Shown: piece by piece, positions 55,363-64,000 of the stretch
Layout: the number at the start of each line of letters is the position of its first letter
Position numbering within the stretch: the stretch's first letter is position 1
From: JALORV01 sp963766365
GTDB lineage: Bacteria > Pseudomonadota > Gammaproteobacteria > Burkholderiales > Burkholderiaceae_F
Assembly (NCBI GenBank): GCA_963766365.1
Contig: CAVXZK010000016.1
Span: 62,001 to 126,000, forward strand
DNA: 64,000 nucleotides
Direction of reading: 5' to 3'
The notes under the pieces: generated by a model
The model's input: only the letters and a program-made list of their open reading frames with translations
Databases searched by the model: none
What the model was told of the DNA's origin: nothing
Position numbers and translations under genes: made by a program

Positions 55363-55444
55363 ATTTGTTCTTATTCGCTTCCCCACCACTTCGGACCGGT
55401 AGCGGCCTTCCCGGCGCCGCCATTGCATCAACAAAAGGAGACAC

Positions 55445-56596
55445 ATGAACTTCACCACCAAGCTGTTGGCGGCCGTGCTGGCTGCCGTGAGCGCCGGCGC
55501 GGTCCTCGCGCAGGACATCAAGGTCGGCGTGACCGTGTCGGCGACCGGCCCGGCCGCGTCGCTCGGCATACCGGAGCGCAACACCTTCGCGCTGATGCCG
55601 CAGACCATCGGCGGCAGGAAGGTGCAGTACATCGTGCTCGACGATGCATCGGACACGACGACTGCGGTCAAGAACACGCGCAAGCTGATCACCGAGGACA
55701 AGGTCGATGTCGTCGTCGGCTCGACGATCACGCCCAACTCGCTGGCAATGATCGACGTCGTATCCGAGGCCGAGACGCCGATGGTTGCGATGGCAGCCTC
55801 CAGCCGCATCGTCGAACCGGTCGATGCCAAGCGTCGCTGGGTCTTCAAGACCCCGCAGAATGACCAGCAGATGGCACTGGTCATCGTCGCCGACATGATC
55901 AAGCGCGGCGTGAAGACCGTCGGCTTCATCGGTTTCGCCGACGCCTATGGCGAAGGCTGGTGGAACGAGTTCAGCAAGATCGCCGAAACGCGCGGGCTGA
56001 AGATCGTCGGCAGCGAGCGGTACAACCGCGCCGATTCGTCCGTGACCGGGCAGATCCTCAAGCTCTCGGTCGCCAAACCCGACGCGATCCTGATCGCCGG
56101 GTCCGGCACGCCGGCCGCGTTGCCGCAGAAGACGCTGAAGGAGCGCGGCTACACCGGCAAGATCTACCAGACGCACGGCGTCGCAAACAACGACTTCCTG
56201 CGCGTCTGCGGCAAGGACTGCGAAGGCACGCTGCTGCCGGCGGGGCCAGTGCTGGTCGCCGCGCAGCTCCCGGCCGATCATCCGGTGAAGAAATCGGCGA
56301 TGGCCTATGTTGACGCTTACGAGAAGGCGCACGGCAAGGGCAGCACGTCGACCTTCGGTGCGCACGCGTGGGACACGGGCGTGCTTCTGCAGGCCGCCAT
56401 CCCGGTGGCGCTGAAGACCGCGCAGCCCGGCACCAAGGAGTTCAAGGTCGCGCTGCGCAACGCGCTCGAAGGCGTGAAGAACACCCCGGGAGCGCACGGC
56501 ATCTTCAACATGACCCCGAATGATCACCTTGGCCTCGACCAGCGCGCCGCGGTCATGGTGATGGTCAAGAACGGGACGTGGGAGTTGCAGAAGTAG
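55445..56596 (+). CDS. Branched-chain-type ABC transporter periplasmic binding protein
   Basis: LivJ/LivK-type binding protein, 383 residues. The signal peptide is KLLAAVLAAVSAGAVLAQ with cleavage before DIKVGVTVSATGPAASLG. The body has the Peripla_BP_6 fold (YIVLDDASDTTTAVKNTRKL, AMAASSRIVEPVDAKRRWVF, VGFIGFADAYGEGWWNEFSK). The ATG at 55445 is preceded by AAAGGAGACAC. It lies 82 bases after paaJ; the other importer genes follow after a 450-base repeat-rich gap. Because the set directly follows the paa genes, an aromatic acid such as phenylacetate is a likely cargo; branched-chain amino acids are the alternative. This is inference from position. Confidence 0.9.
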   Translation: MNFTTKLLAAVLAAVSAGAVLAQDIKVGVTVSATGPAASLGIPERNTFALMPQTIGGRKVQYIVLDDASDTTTAVKNTRKLITEDKVDVVVGSTITPNSLAMIDVVSEAETPMVAMAASSRIVEPVDAKRRWVFKTPQNDQQMALVIVADMIKRGVKTVGFIGFADAYGEGWWNEFSKIAETRGLKIVGSERYNRADSSVTGQILKLSVAKPDAILIAGSGTPAALPQKTLKERGYTGKIYQTHGVANNDFLRVCGKDCEGTLLPAGPVLVAAQLPADHPVKKSAMAYVDAYEKAHGKGSTSTFGAHAWDTGVLLQAAIPVALKTAQPGTKEFKVALRNALEGVKNTPGAHGIFNMTPNDHLGLDQRAAVMVMVKNGTWELQK

Positions 56597-56663
56597 CGGA
56601 CGACGTTCGCTGCACGGCTAGGTAGCCTTCGTCCCAGGGCCGACCGCTCACGGCGCGGGGCCG

Positions 56664-56956
56664 CCTACTTTCTTTGCTTCGCCAAAGAAAGTAGGCAAAG
56701 AAAGGCGACCGCACGAGGCCGGCCTGCGGCTTCCCTTGCGCTGCAGGGCGTCAGCGGGCCGTGCGCGAAACTCGCTCCCTGCGGTCGCTCAGACAGCGCG
56801 CCCGGCACGGCTCCGCTGCCGCCCCGCACCGCTGCGGCGTCCCCGAGCGGATTGACCCCCGTCGACGTGCCAGCGCCGCCAAACGCGATGCTGTTGGATG
56901 CCTTCGAAGGCGCGGCTTTCTTCGGTTACTTTCTTTGCCAAGACAAAGAAAGTAAC
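56664..56956. repeat. Mosaic dispersed repeat with CTTTCTTTG hairpins
   Basis: Two related hairpins flank this stretch: CCTACTTTCTTTG-cttcgc-CAAAGAAAGTAGG (56664-56695) and GTTACTTTCTTTG-ccaaga-CAAAGAAAGTAAC (56925-56956), each with a perfect 13-bp stem. Between them is GC-rich sequence with further small inverted repeats. Hairpins of this type are known as frequent intergenic repeats in Burkholderiales and Xanthomonadaceae. The whole 450-base gap (56597-57046) contains no gene that I can support. Confidence 0.75.
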
Positions 56957-57046
56957 GGGCCGCGCGGCCCTGAAGCGCAAAGTGGAAGGCAGATAACACA
57001 GCGTGCAACGCTACAACCCAGCTTGAGTGCTTAGACTCCCTCACCA

Positions 57047-58084
57047 ATGACCTTCGACATCGCTCTGCTGCTGGCGCAGGACGGCATCACCAACGGTGCC
57101 ATCTACGCACTGCTGGCGCTGGCGCTGGTGCTCGCATTCGCGGTGACGCGGGTGATCTTCATCCCGCAGGGCGAGTTCGTTGCGTATGGGGCATTGACGC
57201 TGGTCGCGGTGCAGGCCGGGCGTCTGCCGGGGACCGTGTGGCTGCTGATGACCGCCGGCGCGCTGGTCGCCCTGATCGAACTCGTCGGCGCATTCCGCAC
57301 CCGGCAGTGGCGGCGCTTTGGCTGGGTCGCACTGTGGAACCTGGCCTACCCGCTCGGCTTGTGGGCATTGCTCTCGGCCATGCCGGCAACCGACTGGCCG
57401 ATGCCGCTGCAGATCCTGCTGGCGCTGGCGATCGTCGTTCCGCTGGGTCCGATGGTGTACCGGCTGGCGTATCAGCCGATCGCCGAGGCGCCGGTGCTGA
57501 ACCTGCTGATCGTCTCGGTGGCGGTACATGTGGTGATGCTGGGCCTGGGGCTGCTGATGTTCGGCGCCGAAGGCTCGCGCACGCCGCCCTTCAGCGAGGG
57601 CAACCTGCAGTTCGGCGCGTTGAGCGCCAGCGCGCAGTCGCTGTGGGTCATCGGTTGCTCGCTCGGATTGATTGCGCTGCTGTATTTCCTGTTCGAGCGC
57701 ACCGTCTATGGCAAGGCGCTGCGCGCCACCGCCGTGAACCGCCGTGGCGCCAAGCTGATGGGAATCCCGACCGAGTTCGCCGGCCGCCTGTCGTTCTTCC
57801 TGTGCGCGCTGATCGGCGCGTTCTCCGGCATCCTGATCGCACCGATCACGACCATCTATTACGACACGGGCTTCCTGATGGGGCTGAAGGGCTTCGTCGG
57901 CGCCATCATCGGTGGCCTGGCGAGCTACCCGATCGCGGCGGCCGGTGCATTGCTCGTCGGCCTGCTGGAGGCGTTTTCGTCGTTCTGGGCGAGCGCCTAC
58001 AAAGAAGTGATCGTGTTCACGCTGATCATCCCGGTGCTGCTGTGGCGATCGCTCCGCGCGCATCACGTCGAGGAGGAAGAGTGA
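57047..58084 (+). CDS. livH: Branched-chain-type ABC transporter permease LivH
   Basis: Inner-membrane permease of 345 residues, longer than the usual 290-300 because of an inserted hydrophobic part (FRTRQWRRFGWVALWNLAYP and following). The N-terminus (ALLLAQDGITNGAIYALLAL, then ALVLAFAVTRVIFIPQGEFV) and the coupling segment (GKALRATAVNRRGAKLMGIP) are typical LivH. The C-terminal helices include GLKGFVGAIIGGLASYPIAA. The start ATG has no strong ribosome site. Its stop overlaps the GTG start of the LivM-LivG gene. It transports the substrate captured by the binding protein at 55445. Confidence 0.92.
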   Translation: MTFDIALLLAQDGITNGAIYALLALALVLAFAVTRVIFIPQGEFVAYGALTLVAVQAGRLPGTVWLLMTAGALVALIELVGAFRTRQWRRFGWVALWNLAYPLGLWALLSAMPATDWPMPLQILLALAIVVPLGPMVYRLAYQPIAEAPVLNLLIVSVAVHVVMLGLGLLMFGAEGSRTPPFSEGNLQFGALSASAQSLWVIGCSLGLIALLYFLFERTVYGKALRATAVNRRGAKLMGIPTEFAGRLSFFLCALIGAFSGILIAPITTIYYDTGFLMGLKGFVGAIIGGLASYPIAAAGALLVGLLEAFSSFWASAYKEVIVFTLIIPVLLWRSLRAHHVEEEE

Positions 58085-59910
58085 AGCACGGCGTGCGCTC
58101 CTCCTGGCTGGTCGCGGTGTTTCTCGTCGCGGTTGCGCTGGCGCCGCTGGTGCTGCCGGAGTTCTCGGTCACGCTGGCCAACTACATCGGACTGTATGCG
58201 CTGGTCGCGCTGGGCCTGGTGCTGCTGACCGGCGTCGGTGGGCTGACCTCGTTCGGCCAGGCCGCCTTCGTCGGCCTGGGTGCCTATGCCACCGCGGTGC
58301 TGTCGACAACCACGGCGCTTCCGTCGTGGCTGGCCTGGCTCGGCGCATCGCCCTGGCTGGCACTGCTTGCCGGATTCGCGCTGACGCTCGCGGTAGCGGC
58401 CATCCTCGGAATGCTGACGCTAAGGCTTTCGGGGCACTACCTGCCACTGGGCACGATCGCCTGGGGCATCAGCCTGGCGTTTCTCTTCGGCACGTCCGAG
58501 ACGCTCGGCGGCCATACGGGCCTGTCCGGCGTGCCGGCGATCTCCATCTTCGGCTGGACACTGCAGAGCGGACGCGAGATCTACTACCTGATCTGGGCCT
58601 TCCTGCTGGCTGGCATCTTCACGACGCGCAATCTGCTCGACTCGCGCGAAGGTCGCGCGATCCGCGCGCTCAAGGGAGGCATGGTGATGGCCGAGTCGAT
58701 GGGCGTGAACACGTCGAACTCCCGCATGGTGGCGTTTGTGCTGGCGGCGCTGATGGCCTCCTCGTCCGGCTGGCTCTACGCCCACATGCAGCGCTTCGTG
58801 AACCCGACGCCGTTTTCGCTGCCGGTGGGCATCGAGTACCTGTTCATGGCGGTGATCGGCGGCGCGGGCTACGTCTGGGGGGCCCTGCTCGGCGCGGCGG
58901 TGATCACGATTTCGAAGACGTGGCTGCAGGACCTGCTGCCGCAGATCGTCGGGCAGGCCGGGAACTTCGAGGTCATCGTCTTCGGCATCCTGATGATCGT
59001 GATCCTGCAGCGCGCGCCCGACGGGCTGTGGCCGGTCATCGCCCGGCGCTTTCCGCTGCGCCAGGCGCGGCGCGTGATCGCACCCGAGGTGCCGCCGCTC
59101 GCACGCAAGCCCCTGCCGCCCAGGGATGAAGTGCTGCTCGACGTGCAGGGAGCCACCAAGCGTTTCGGCGGGCTGGTGGCGGTGAACGCCATGGACCTGC
59201 AGGTGAAAGCGGGCGAGATCGTCGCGCTGATCGGGCCCAATGGCGCCGGCAAGAGCACGATGTTCAATCTCATTTCCGGCGTGCTCGAGGCGACGGCGGG
59301 CAGCTTTCGTTTCCGGGGCTGGGACGTCGCCGGCCGCTCGTCACGAGAGATCGCGAAGCTGGGGCTGTCGCGCACGTTCCAGCACGTACGCCTGCTGCCG
59401 CAGATGACGGTCGTCGACAACGTTGCGATCGGGGCGCACCGCCGCGAGTACCCGGGGCTGCTGGCCGGAGTTTTTGGCGGCGCGTGGCGGCTCGACCGCA
59501 AAAACGAAGCGCGCCTGCTGGCCGAGGCGGCGCGGCAGATCGAGCGCGTCGGACTCGCCGATCACATGTTCGACGCCGCGGGGTCACTGCCGCTCGGCAA
59601 GCAGCGCATCCTCGAGATCGCCCGTGCGTTGTGTACTGACCCGTGCCTGCTGCTGCTCGATGAACCTGCGGCCGGCCTGCGCTACCTGGAGAAACGCGCG
59701 CTCGCCGATCTGCTGCGCAAGCTGAAGGGCGAAGGCCTGTCGATCCTGCTGGTCGAGCACGATATGGACTTCGTCATGGGGCTGGTCGACCGCGTCTACG
59801 TCATGGACTTCGGGCAGAAGATTGCCGAGGGCCTGCCGGAGCAGGTGCAGCGCGATGCGCGCGTGCTCGAAGCCTACCTCGGCGGCATCGACGAGAAGGA
59901 GGCGGCATGA
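58081..59910 (+). CDS. Fused ABC permease-ATPase (LivM-LivG)
   Basis: A 609-residue fusion of the second permease and the first ATPase of a branched-chain-type importer. Residues 1 to about 335 are LivM with many helices (YIGLYALVALGLVLLTGVGG, SFGQAAFVGLGAYATAVLST, EGRAIRALKGGMVMAESMGV as coupling loop). From about residue 350 it is LivG: Walker A LIGPNGAGKSTMFNLISGVL, Q-loop region LSRTFQHVRLLPQMTVVDNV, Walker B CLLLLDEPAAGLRYLEKRAL and switch LLVEHDMDFVMGLVDRVYVM. The ABC signature, normally LSGGQ or LPYGQ, reads LPLGKQRILEIARAL. The start is GTG at 58081 overlapping livH. The next gene, livF, overlaps its stop by 4 bases. Fusions of this kind are known in Betaproteobacteria. Confidence 0.93.
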   Translation: MKHGVRSSWLVAVFLVAVALAPLVLPEFSVTLANYIGLYALVALGLVLLTGVGGLTSFGQAAFVGLGAYATAVLSTTTALPSWLAWLGASPWLALLAGFALTLAVAAILGMLTLRLSGHYLPLGTIAWGISLAFLFGTSETLGGHTGLSGVPAISIFGWTLQSGREIYYLIWAFLLAGIFTTRNLLDSREGRAIRALKGGMVMAESMGVNTSNSRMVAFVLAALMASSSGWLYAHMQRFVNPTPFSLPVGIEYLFMAVIGGAGYVWGALLGAAVITISKTWLQDLLPQIVGQAGNFEVIVFGILMIVILQRAPDGLWPVIARRFPLRQARRVIAPEVPPLARKPLPPRDEVLLDVQGATKRFGGLVAVNAMDLQVKAGEIVALIGPNGAGKSTMFNLISGVLEATAGSFRFRGWDVAGRSSREIAKLGLSRTFQHVRLLPQMTVVDNVAIGAHRREYPGLLAGVFGGAWRLDRKNEARLLAEAARQIERVGLADHMFDAAGSLPLGKQRILEIARALCTDPCLLLLDEPAAGLRYLEKRALADLLRKLKGEGLSILLVEHDMDFVMGLVDRVYVMDFGQKIAEGLPEQVQRDARVLEAYLGGIDEKEAA

Positions 59911-60662
59911 CCGCCGCGCCAGGCGACCGCGTCCTCGAAGTGCGCGACCTGTCGGTGGCCTACGGCAAGGTCGAGGCGGTATCGAACGCCAACCTCGACG
60001 TCGGTGCCGGCCAGATCGTCACGGTGATCGGCCCCAACGGGGCAGGCAAGACAACGCTGCTGGCCGCGATCATGGGTGCCTTGCCCTCCAACGGTACGGC
60101 GCGCGGTGTCGTGCGCTTCGGCGGCATGGTCGAGGCGAGACCATCGGTCGAGTCGATGGTGGCGCGCGGCATGACGCTGGTGCCGGAAAAGCGCGAGCTC
60201 TTTGGCGAGATGACGGTCGAGGACAACCTGCTTCTGGGGGCGTTCCAGCGCTACCGCTCCGGCCAACGCGATCACCCGCAGACCATGAGCGAGGTCTACA
60301 CCCTGTTCCCGCGGCTGCAGGAGCGCCACACGCAGCTCGCCGGCACGCTCTCCGGCGGCGAGCGGCAGATGCTTGCCGTCGGCCGGGCACTGATGGCCAA
60401 GCCCAGACTGCTGATGCTCGACGAGCCTTCACTCGGTTTGGCGCCACGGATCGTGCGCGAGATCTTCCACATCATCGTCGAGTTGAAGCGCCGCGGTGTG
60501 TCGATCCTGCTGGTCGAGCAGAACGCCCGCGCCGCGCTGCAGATTGCCGATTACGCCTACGTGCTGGAAACCGGCGAGTCCGTGCTGGACGGGCCGGCGA
60601 GCGCGCTGGCGAACGACCCGCGCGTGATCGAGAGCTACCTGGGGCTCGGCCAGAAGCAGTGA
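59907..60662 (+). CDS. livF: Branched-chain-type ABC transporter ATPase LivF
   Basis: Second ATPase of the importer, 251 residues. Walker A is VIGPNGAGKTTLLAAIMGAL. Other motifs are the Q-loop-like MTLVPEKRELFGEMTVEDNL, the ABC signature GTLSGGERQMLAVGRALMAK, Walker B LLMLDEPSLGLAPRIVREIF and the switch His-type region ILLVEQNARAALQIADYAYV (Gln in VEQN, usual for LivF). It pairs with the LivG half of the upstream fusion. The ATG at 59907 overlaps the previous stop (ATGA). A 37-base gap follows before the SnoaL-like gene, which may be co-transcribed. Confidence 0.95.
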   Translation: MTAAPGDRVLEVRDLSVAYGKVEAVSNANLDVGAGQIVTVIGPNGAGKTTLLAAIMGALPSNGTARGVVRFGGMVEARPSVESMVARGMTLVPEKRELFGEMTVEDNLLLGAFQRYRSGQRDHPQTMSEVYTLFPRLQERHTQLAGTLSGGERQMLAVGRALMAKPRLLMLDEPSLGLAPRIVREIFHIIVELKRRGVSILLVEQNARAALQIADYAYVLETGESVLDGPASALANDPRVIESYLGLGQKQ

Positions 60663-60699
60663 GCCGACGCGTCACGTTGCGAACCTTTCGGGGGTGCAG

Positions 60700-61083
60700 A
60701 TGACCGCGATGACACTTCAGGCTTTCGAGCAGTGGCTTGAGCGGTATGGCGACGCGTGGGTCGCGGGCGACCCGGACGCGGTGGTGGAGTTGTTCTCGCC
60801 CACCGCCGCGTACTACGAGACGCCATTCGACGCCCCGATGGTCGGTGCAGCCGCCATCCGTCAGTACTGGACCGAAGGTGCCAAGAACGCGCAGACCCAT
60901 GTGCGCTTCGAGGCGACAGCCGTTTCCTTGGCCGGCAGGACGGGCTACGCACAATGGCACGCGACGTTCGAGCGGGTGCCTTCGGGCGTCTCCGTCGAGC
61001 TCGACGGCGTGCTCGCGGCGACGTTCGATGACCACCTGCGCTGCGCTGAGTTCAGGGAGTGGTGGCATCGGCGCGAAAGTTGA
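60700..61083 (+). CDS. SnoaL-like (NTF2-fold) protein
   Basis: A 127-residue protein of the NTF2/SnoaL superfamily. It begins MTAMTLQAFEQWLERYGDAW and has GDPDAVVELFSPTAAYYETP, then VGAAAIRQYWTEGAKN, and ends FREWWHRRES, as in nuclear-transport-factor-2-like domains. The conical pocket of this fold is used by isomerases, cyclases and binding proteins, so the reaction cannot be named. The ATG at 60700 follows GGGGG; a GTG two codons earlier is also in frame. It lies between livF and the thiC riboswitch, and is most simply the last gene of the importer operon. Confidence 0.72.
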   Translation: MTAMTLQAFEQWLERYGDAWVAGDPDAVVELFSPTAAYYETPFDAPMVGAAAIRQYWTEGAKNAQTHVRFEATAVSLAGRTGYAQWHATFERVPSGVSVELDGVLAATFDDHLRCAEFREWWHRRES

Positions 61084-61202
61084 AGCGCGACAACTGTCGA
61101 CGCGGCGCGGCACGGAAACTCACGCAAGAGGGCGGAGCAGAGTCCCTGGTGGTGACGAACGAGGTACCGGATGGAGAGCCTCGTTGGTGTATCGTCGGCC
61201 GT

Positions 61203-61281
61203 GCGTTGGGGGTACCGCCGAACGCGGCGGTTGAGAGAGTCCCCGGAACCTGATCCGGTTCATACCGGCGGAGGGAAACGC
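61203..61281 (+). promoter_or_regulatory. TPP riboswitch aptamer (THI element) upstream of thiC
   Basis: The conserved thi-box core is present: GGTTGAGAGAGTCCCC followed by GGAACCTGATCCGGTTCATA and CCGGCGGAGGGAA. Stem P1 is closed by GCGTT (61203-61207) with AACGC (61277-61281). The side arm is formed by ACCGCC-gaacgc-GGCGGT. Its position 40 bases before thiC and its sequence make this a confident thiamine pyrophosphate sensor. High TPP should lower thiC expression. Confidence 0.93.
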
Positions 61282-61311
61282 GGCCTCAGGCGCCGTTCCC
61301 TCCCATCGAGG
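61270..61311 (+). promoter_or_regulatory. Expression platform: alternative stems that can expose or hide the thiC ribosome site
   Basis: The 3' side of the aptamer, GGAGGGAAACG (61270-61280), can pair with CGTTCCCTCC (61294-61303). Without that pairing, CCTC (61299-61302) can pair with GAGG (61308-61311), which is the thiC Shine-Dalgarno sequence, across a 5-base loop. No U-run follows. This fits translational control: TPP-bound aptamer frees CCTC to cover the ribosome site. Confidence 0.6.
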
Positions 61312-61319
61312 AGTACAGC

Positions 61320-63191
<1,872 letters not shown>

Positions 63192-63215
63192 GTCTCAATA
63201 ACAAAGGAGAACCCG

Positions 63216-63782
63216 ATGAAGTTTTCTTCCTGGCTGGTTGTGGGCCTGATCGCTGCCTCTGCGCAGGCCGCGGTCGCCGCCGACAAGTTCGTGCTGAAGA
63301 GCGCCGACATCGCGCCGAACGCGAAGATCGCCGACAAGCATGTCTACAAGGGCTTCGGCTGCGAGGGTGGCAACGTGTCGCCGGCTCTCGAGTGGAGCGG
63401 CGCACCGGCAGGCACCAAGAGCTTTGCCGTCACGGTGTACGACCCGGATGCACCCACCGGCAGCGGCTGGTGGCATTGGGTGGTGTTCAACCTCCCGGCA
63501 TCGACGACGAAGCTCGATCAGGGCGTCGGCGACGCCGGCGGTGCGCGGCTGCCGGCCGGCGCGGTGCAGAGCCGGACTGACTTCGGCAGCCCGGGTTATG
63601 GCGGCCCCTGCCCACCCAAGGGTCCGAGCCTCAAGAAGCCGCACCGCTACATCTTCACGGTGTTCGCGCTGAAGGTCGACAAACTTGACCTCGGCCCCGA
63701 TTCCTCCGGAGCGCTGGTGGGCTACATGCTGAACGCCAATGCGCTGGGCAAGGCGACTTTCACGGGGCGCTACGGACGCTAA
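63216..63782 (+). CDS. Periplasmic YbhB/YbcL family (PEBP-like) protein
   Basis: A 188-residue protein of the phosphatidylethanolamine-binding protein superfamily. The signal peptide is MKFSSWLVVGLIAASAQAAV, then AA, with cleavage before DKFVLKS. PEBP motifs are SFAVTVYDPDAPTGSGWWHW (DPDAP ligand-binding loop) and DFGSPGYGGPCPPKGPSLKK with HRYIFTVFALKVDKLDLG. Bacterial members are usually secreted and their function is unknown; kinase inhibition is known only for eukaryotic relatives. The ATG at 63216 follows AAAGGAGAACCC. It lies 24 bases after thiC, so it may share the riboswitch-controlled transcript, although no thiamine role is known. Confidence 0.9.
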   Translation: MKFSSWLVVGLIAASAQAAVAADKFVLKSADIAPNAKIADKHVYKGFGCEGGNVSPALEWSGAPAGTKSFAVTVYDPDAPTGSGWWHWVVFNLPASTTKLDQGVGDAGGARLPAGAVQSRTDFGSPGYGGPCPPKGPSLKKPHRYIFTVFALKVDKLDLGPDSSGALVGYMLNANALGKATFTGRYGR

Positions 63783-63862
63783 CGCCCGAAAAACTCGCGT
63801 CGGCGGCTGGCGTTCCAGCCTCCTCGTTTCAGCGCAGCCGCAATCGGGACCGCCCGCCGGGT

Positions 63863-63892
63863 GGATGGCGCGCGATCGTTCGCGCGCCATCC
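63863..63892. terminator. Perfect 13-bp inverted repeat downstream of the PEBP gene
   Basis: GGATGGCGCGCGA-tcgt-TCGCGCGCCATCC. It lies 80 bases after the last gene. No U-run follows, so termination is plausible but not certain. The remaining sequence to base 64000 shows no gene. Confidence 0.5.
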
Positions 63893-64000
63893 GTCCGGAA
63901 ATCCTGCAGTGCAGTGAAGGTGAAGGAGTTGCACATCTCTGAGATGCAGCCGACCCCGGCGCATCCCCCATTTGGTGAAGCGGACTCTAGGCGGGCGATA

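Noticed and set aside
57041..58066. Long minus-strand open frame opposite livH
   Set aside because: Its product is rich in Gln, Arg and His with no fold-like pattern, and it lies wholly opposite a clear permease gene. Such frames are common in high-GC DNA.

Overview
The window is high-GC proteobacterial DNA. A phenylacetate (paa) cluster with a TetR-type PaaR regulator, a tol-pal operon starting with ybgC, a TPP riboswitch in front of thiC, and CTTTCTTTG-type intergenic repeats point to a betaproteobacterium, most likely Burkholderiales or Rhodocyclales. This placement is inference. No tRNA, rRNA or CRISPR array was seen.

Layout. (1) 1-3115, minus strand: the end of a peptide-type ABC importer (permease, cut by the window edge, and a lipoprotein substrate-binding protein with an unusual C-terminal membrane anchor). 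(2) 3261-30677: ybgC, the first gene of the tol-pal operon, is split. Its first 25 codons lie at 3261-3335 and the rest, continuing exactly at the active-site Asp, lies at 30300-30677. About 27 kb sits between the halves. (3) That insert begins with a FadM-like thioesterase, an HNH protein and a decayed gltX fragment. It continues with a large trehalose/alpha-glucan cluster: a membrane-sensor/OtsA fusion, otsB, glgB, glgE, a treS-maltokinase fusion, a channel-like membrane gene, phosphoketolase, glgX, treZ, a malQ-treY fusion and mscS. It ends in an accessory gene killed by an amber codon. (4) 30674-35519: tolQ, tolR, tolA, tolB, pal, cpoB. (5) 35583-43742: a YeeE/YedE transporter, a module of MBL hydrolase, FAD monooxygenase and DUF2783 protein, paaY on the other strand, then an overlapping operon of a CPA2 antiporter, a YbdK-type ligase and a class I glutamine amidotransferase. 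(6) 43708-60662: paaN (frameshifted, minus), then paaG-H-I-K-A-B-C-D-E, paaR and paaJ, followed by a branched-chain-type ABC importer with a fused LivM-LivG protein. (7) 60700-63782: a SnoaL-like protein, TPP riboswitch, thiC and a PEBP-family protein.

How the genes work together. The island encodes three trehalose routes: OtsAB from UDP-glucose and glucose-6-phosphate, TreYZ from malto-oligosaccharides, and TreS from maltose. It also encodes the GlgE route that returns trehalose to branched alpha-glucan (TreS, maltokinase, GlgE, GlgB), with GlgX and MalQ for trimming. Two membrane channel-type genes are interspersed, which suggests osmotic stress as the theme. The paa cluster covers activation (PaaK), epoxidation (PaaABCE with PaaD for maturation), isomerisation (PaaG), ring-opening aldehyde oxidation (PaaN), beta-oxidation (PaaH, PaaJ) and thioesterase salvage (PaaI, PaaY).

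The most interesting observation is the island inside ybgC. It appears to have supplied a replacement N-terminus for the interrupted gene and must leave the essential envelope operon downstream expressed. Three probable frame or nonsense lesions (xfp 3' end, paaN, the island accessory gene) and a two-copy structured repeat with compensatory arm changes also merit attention.
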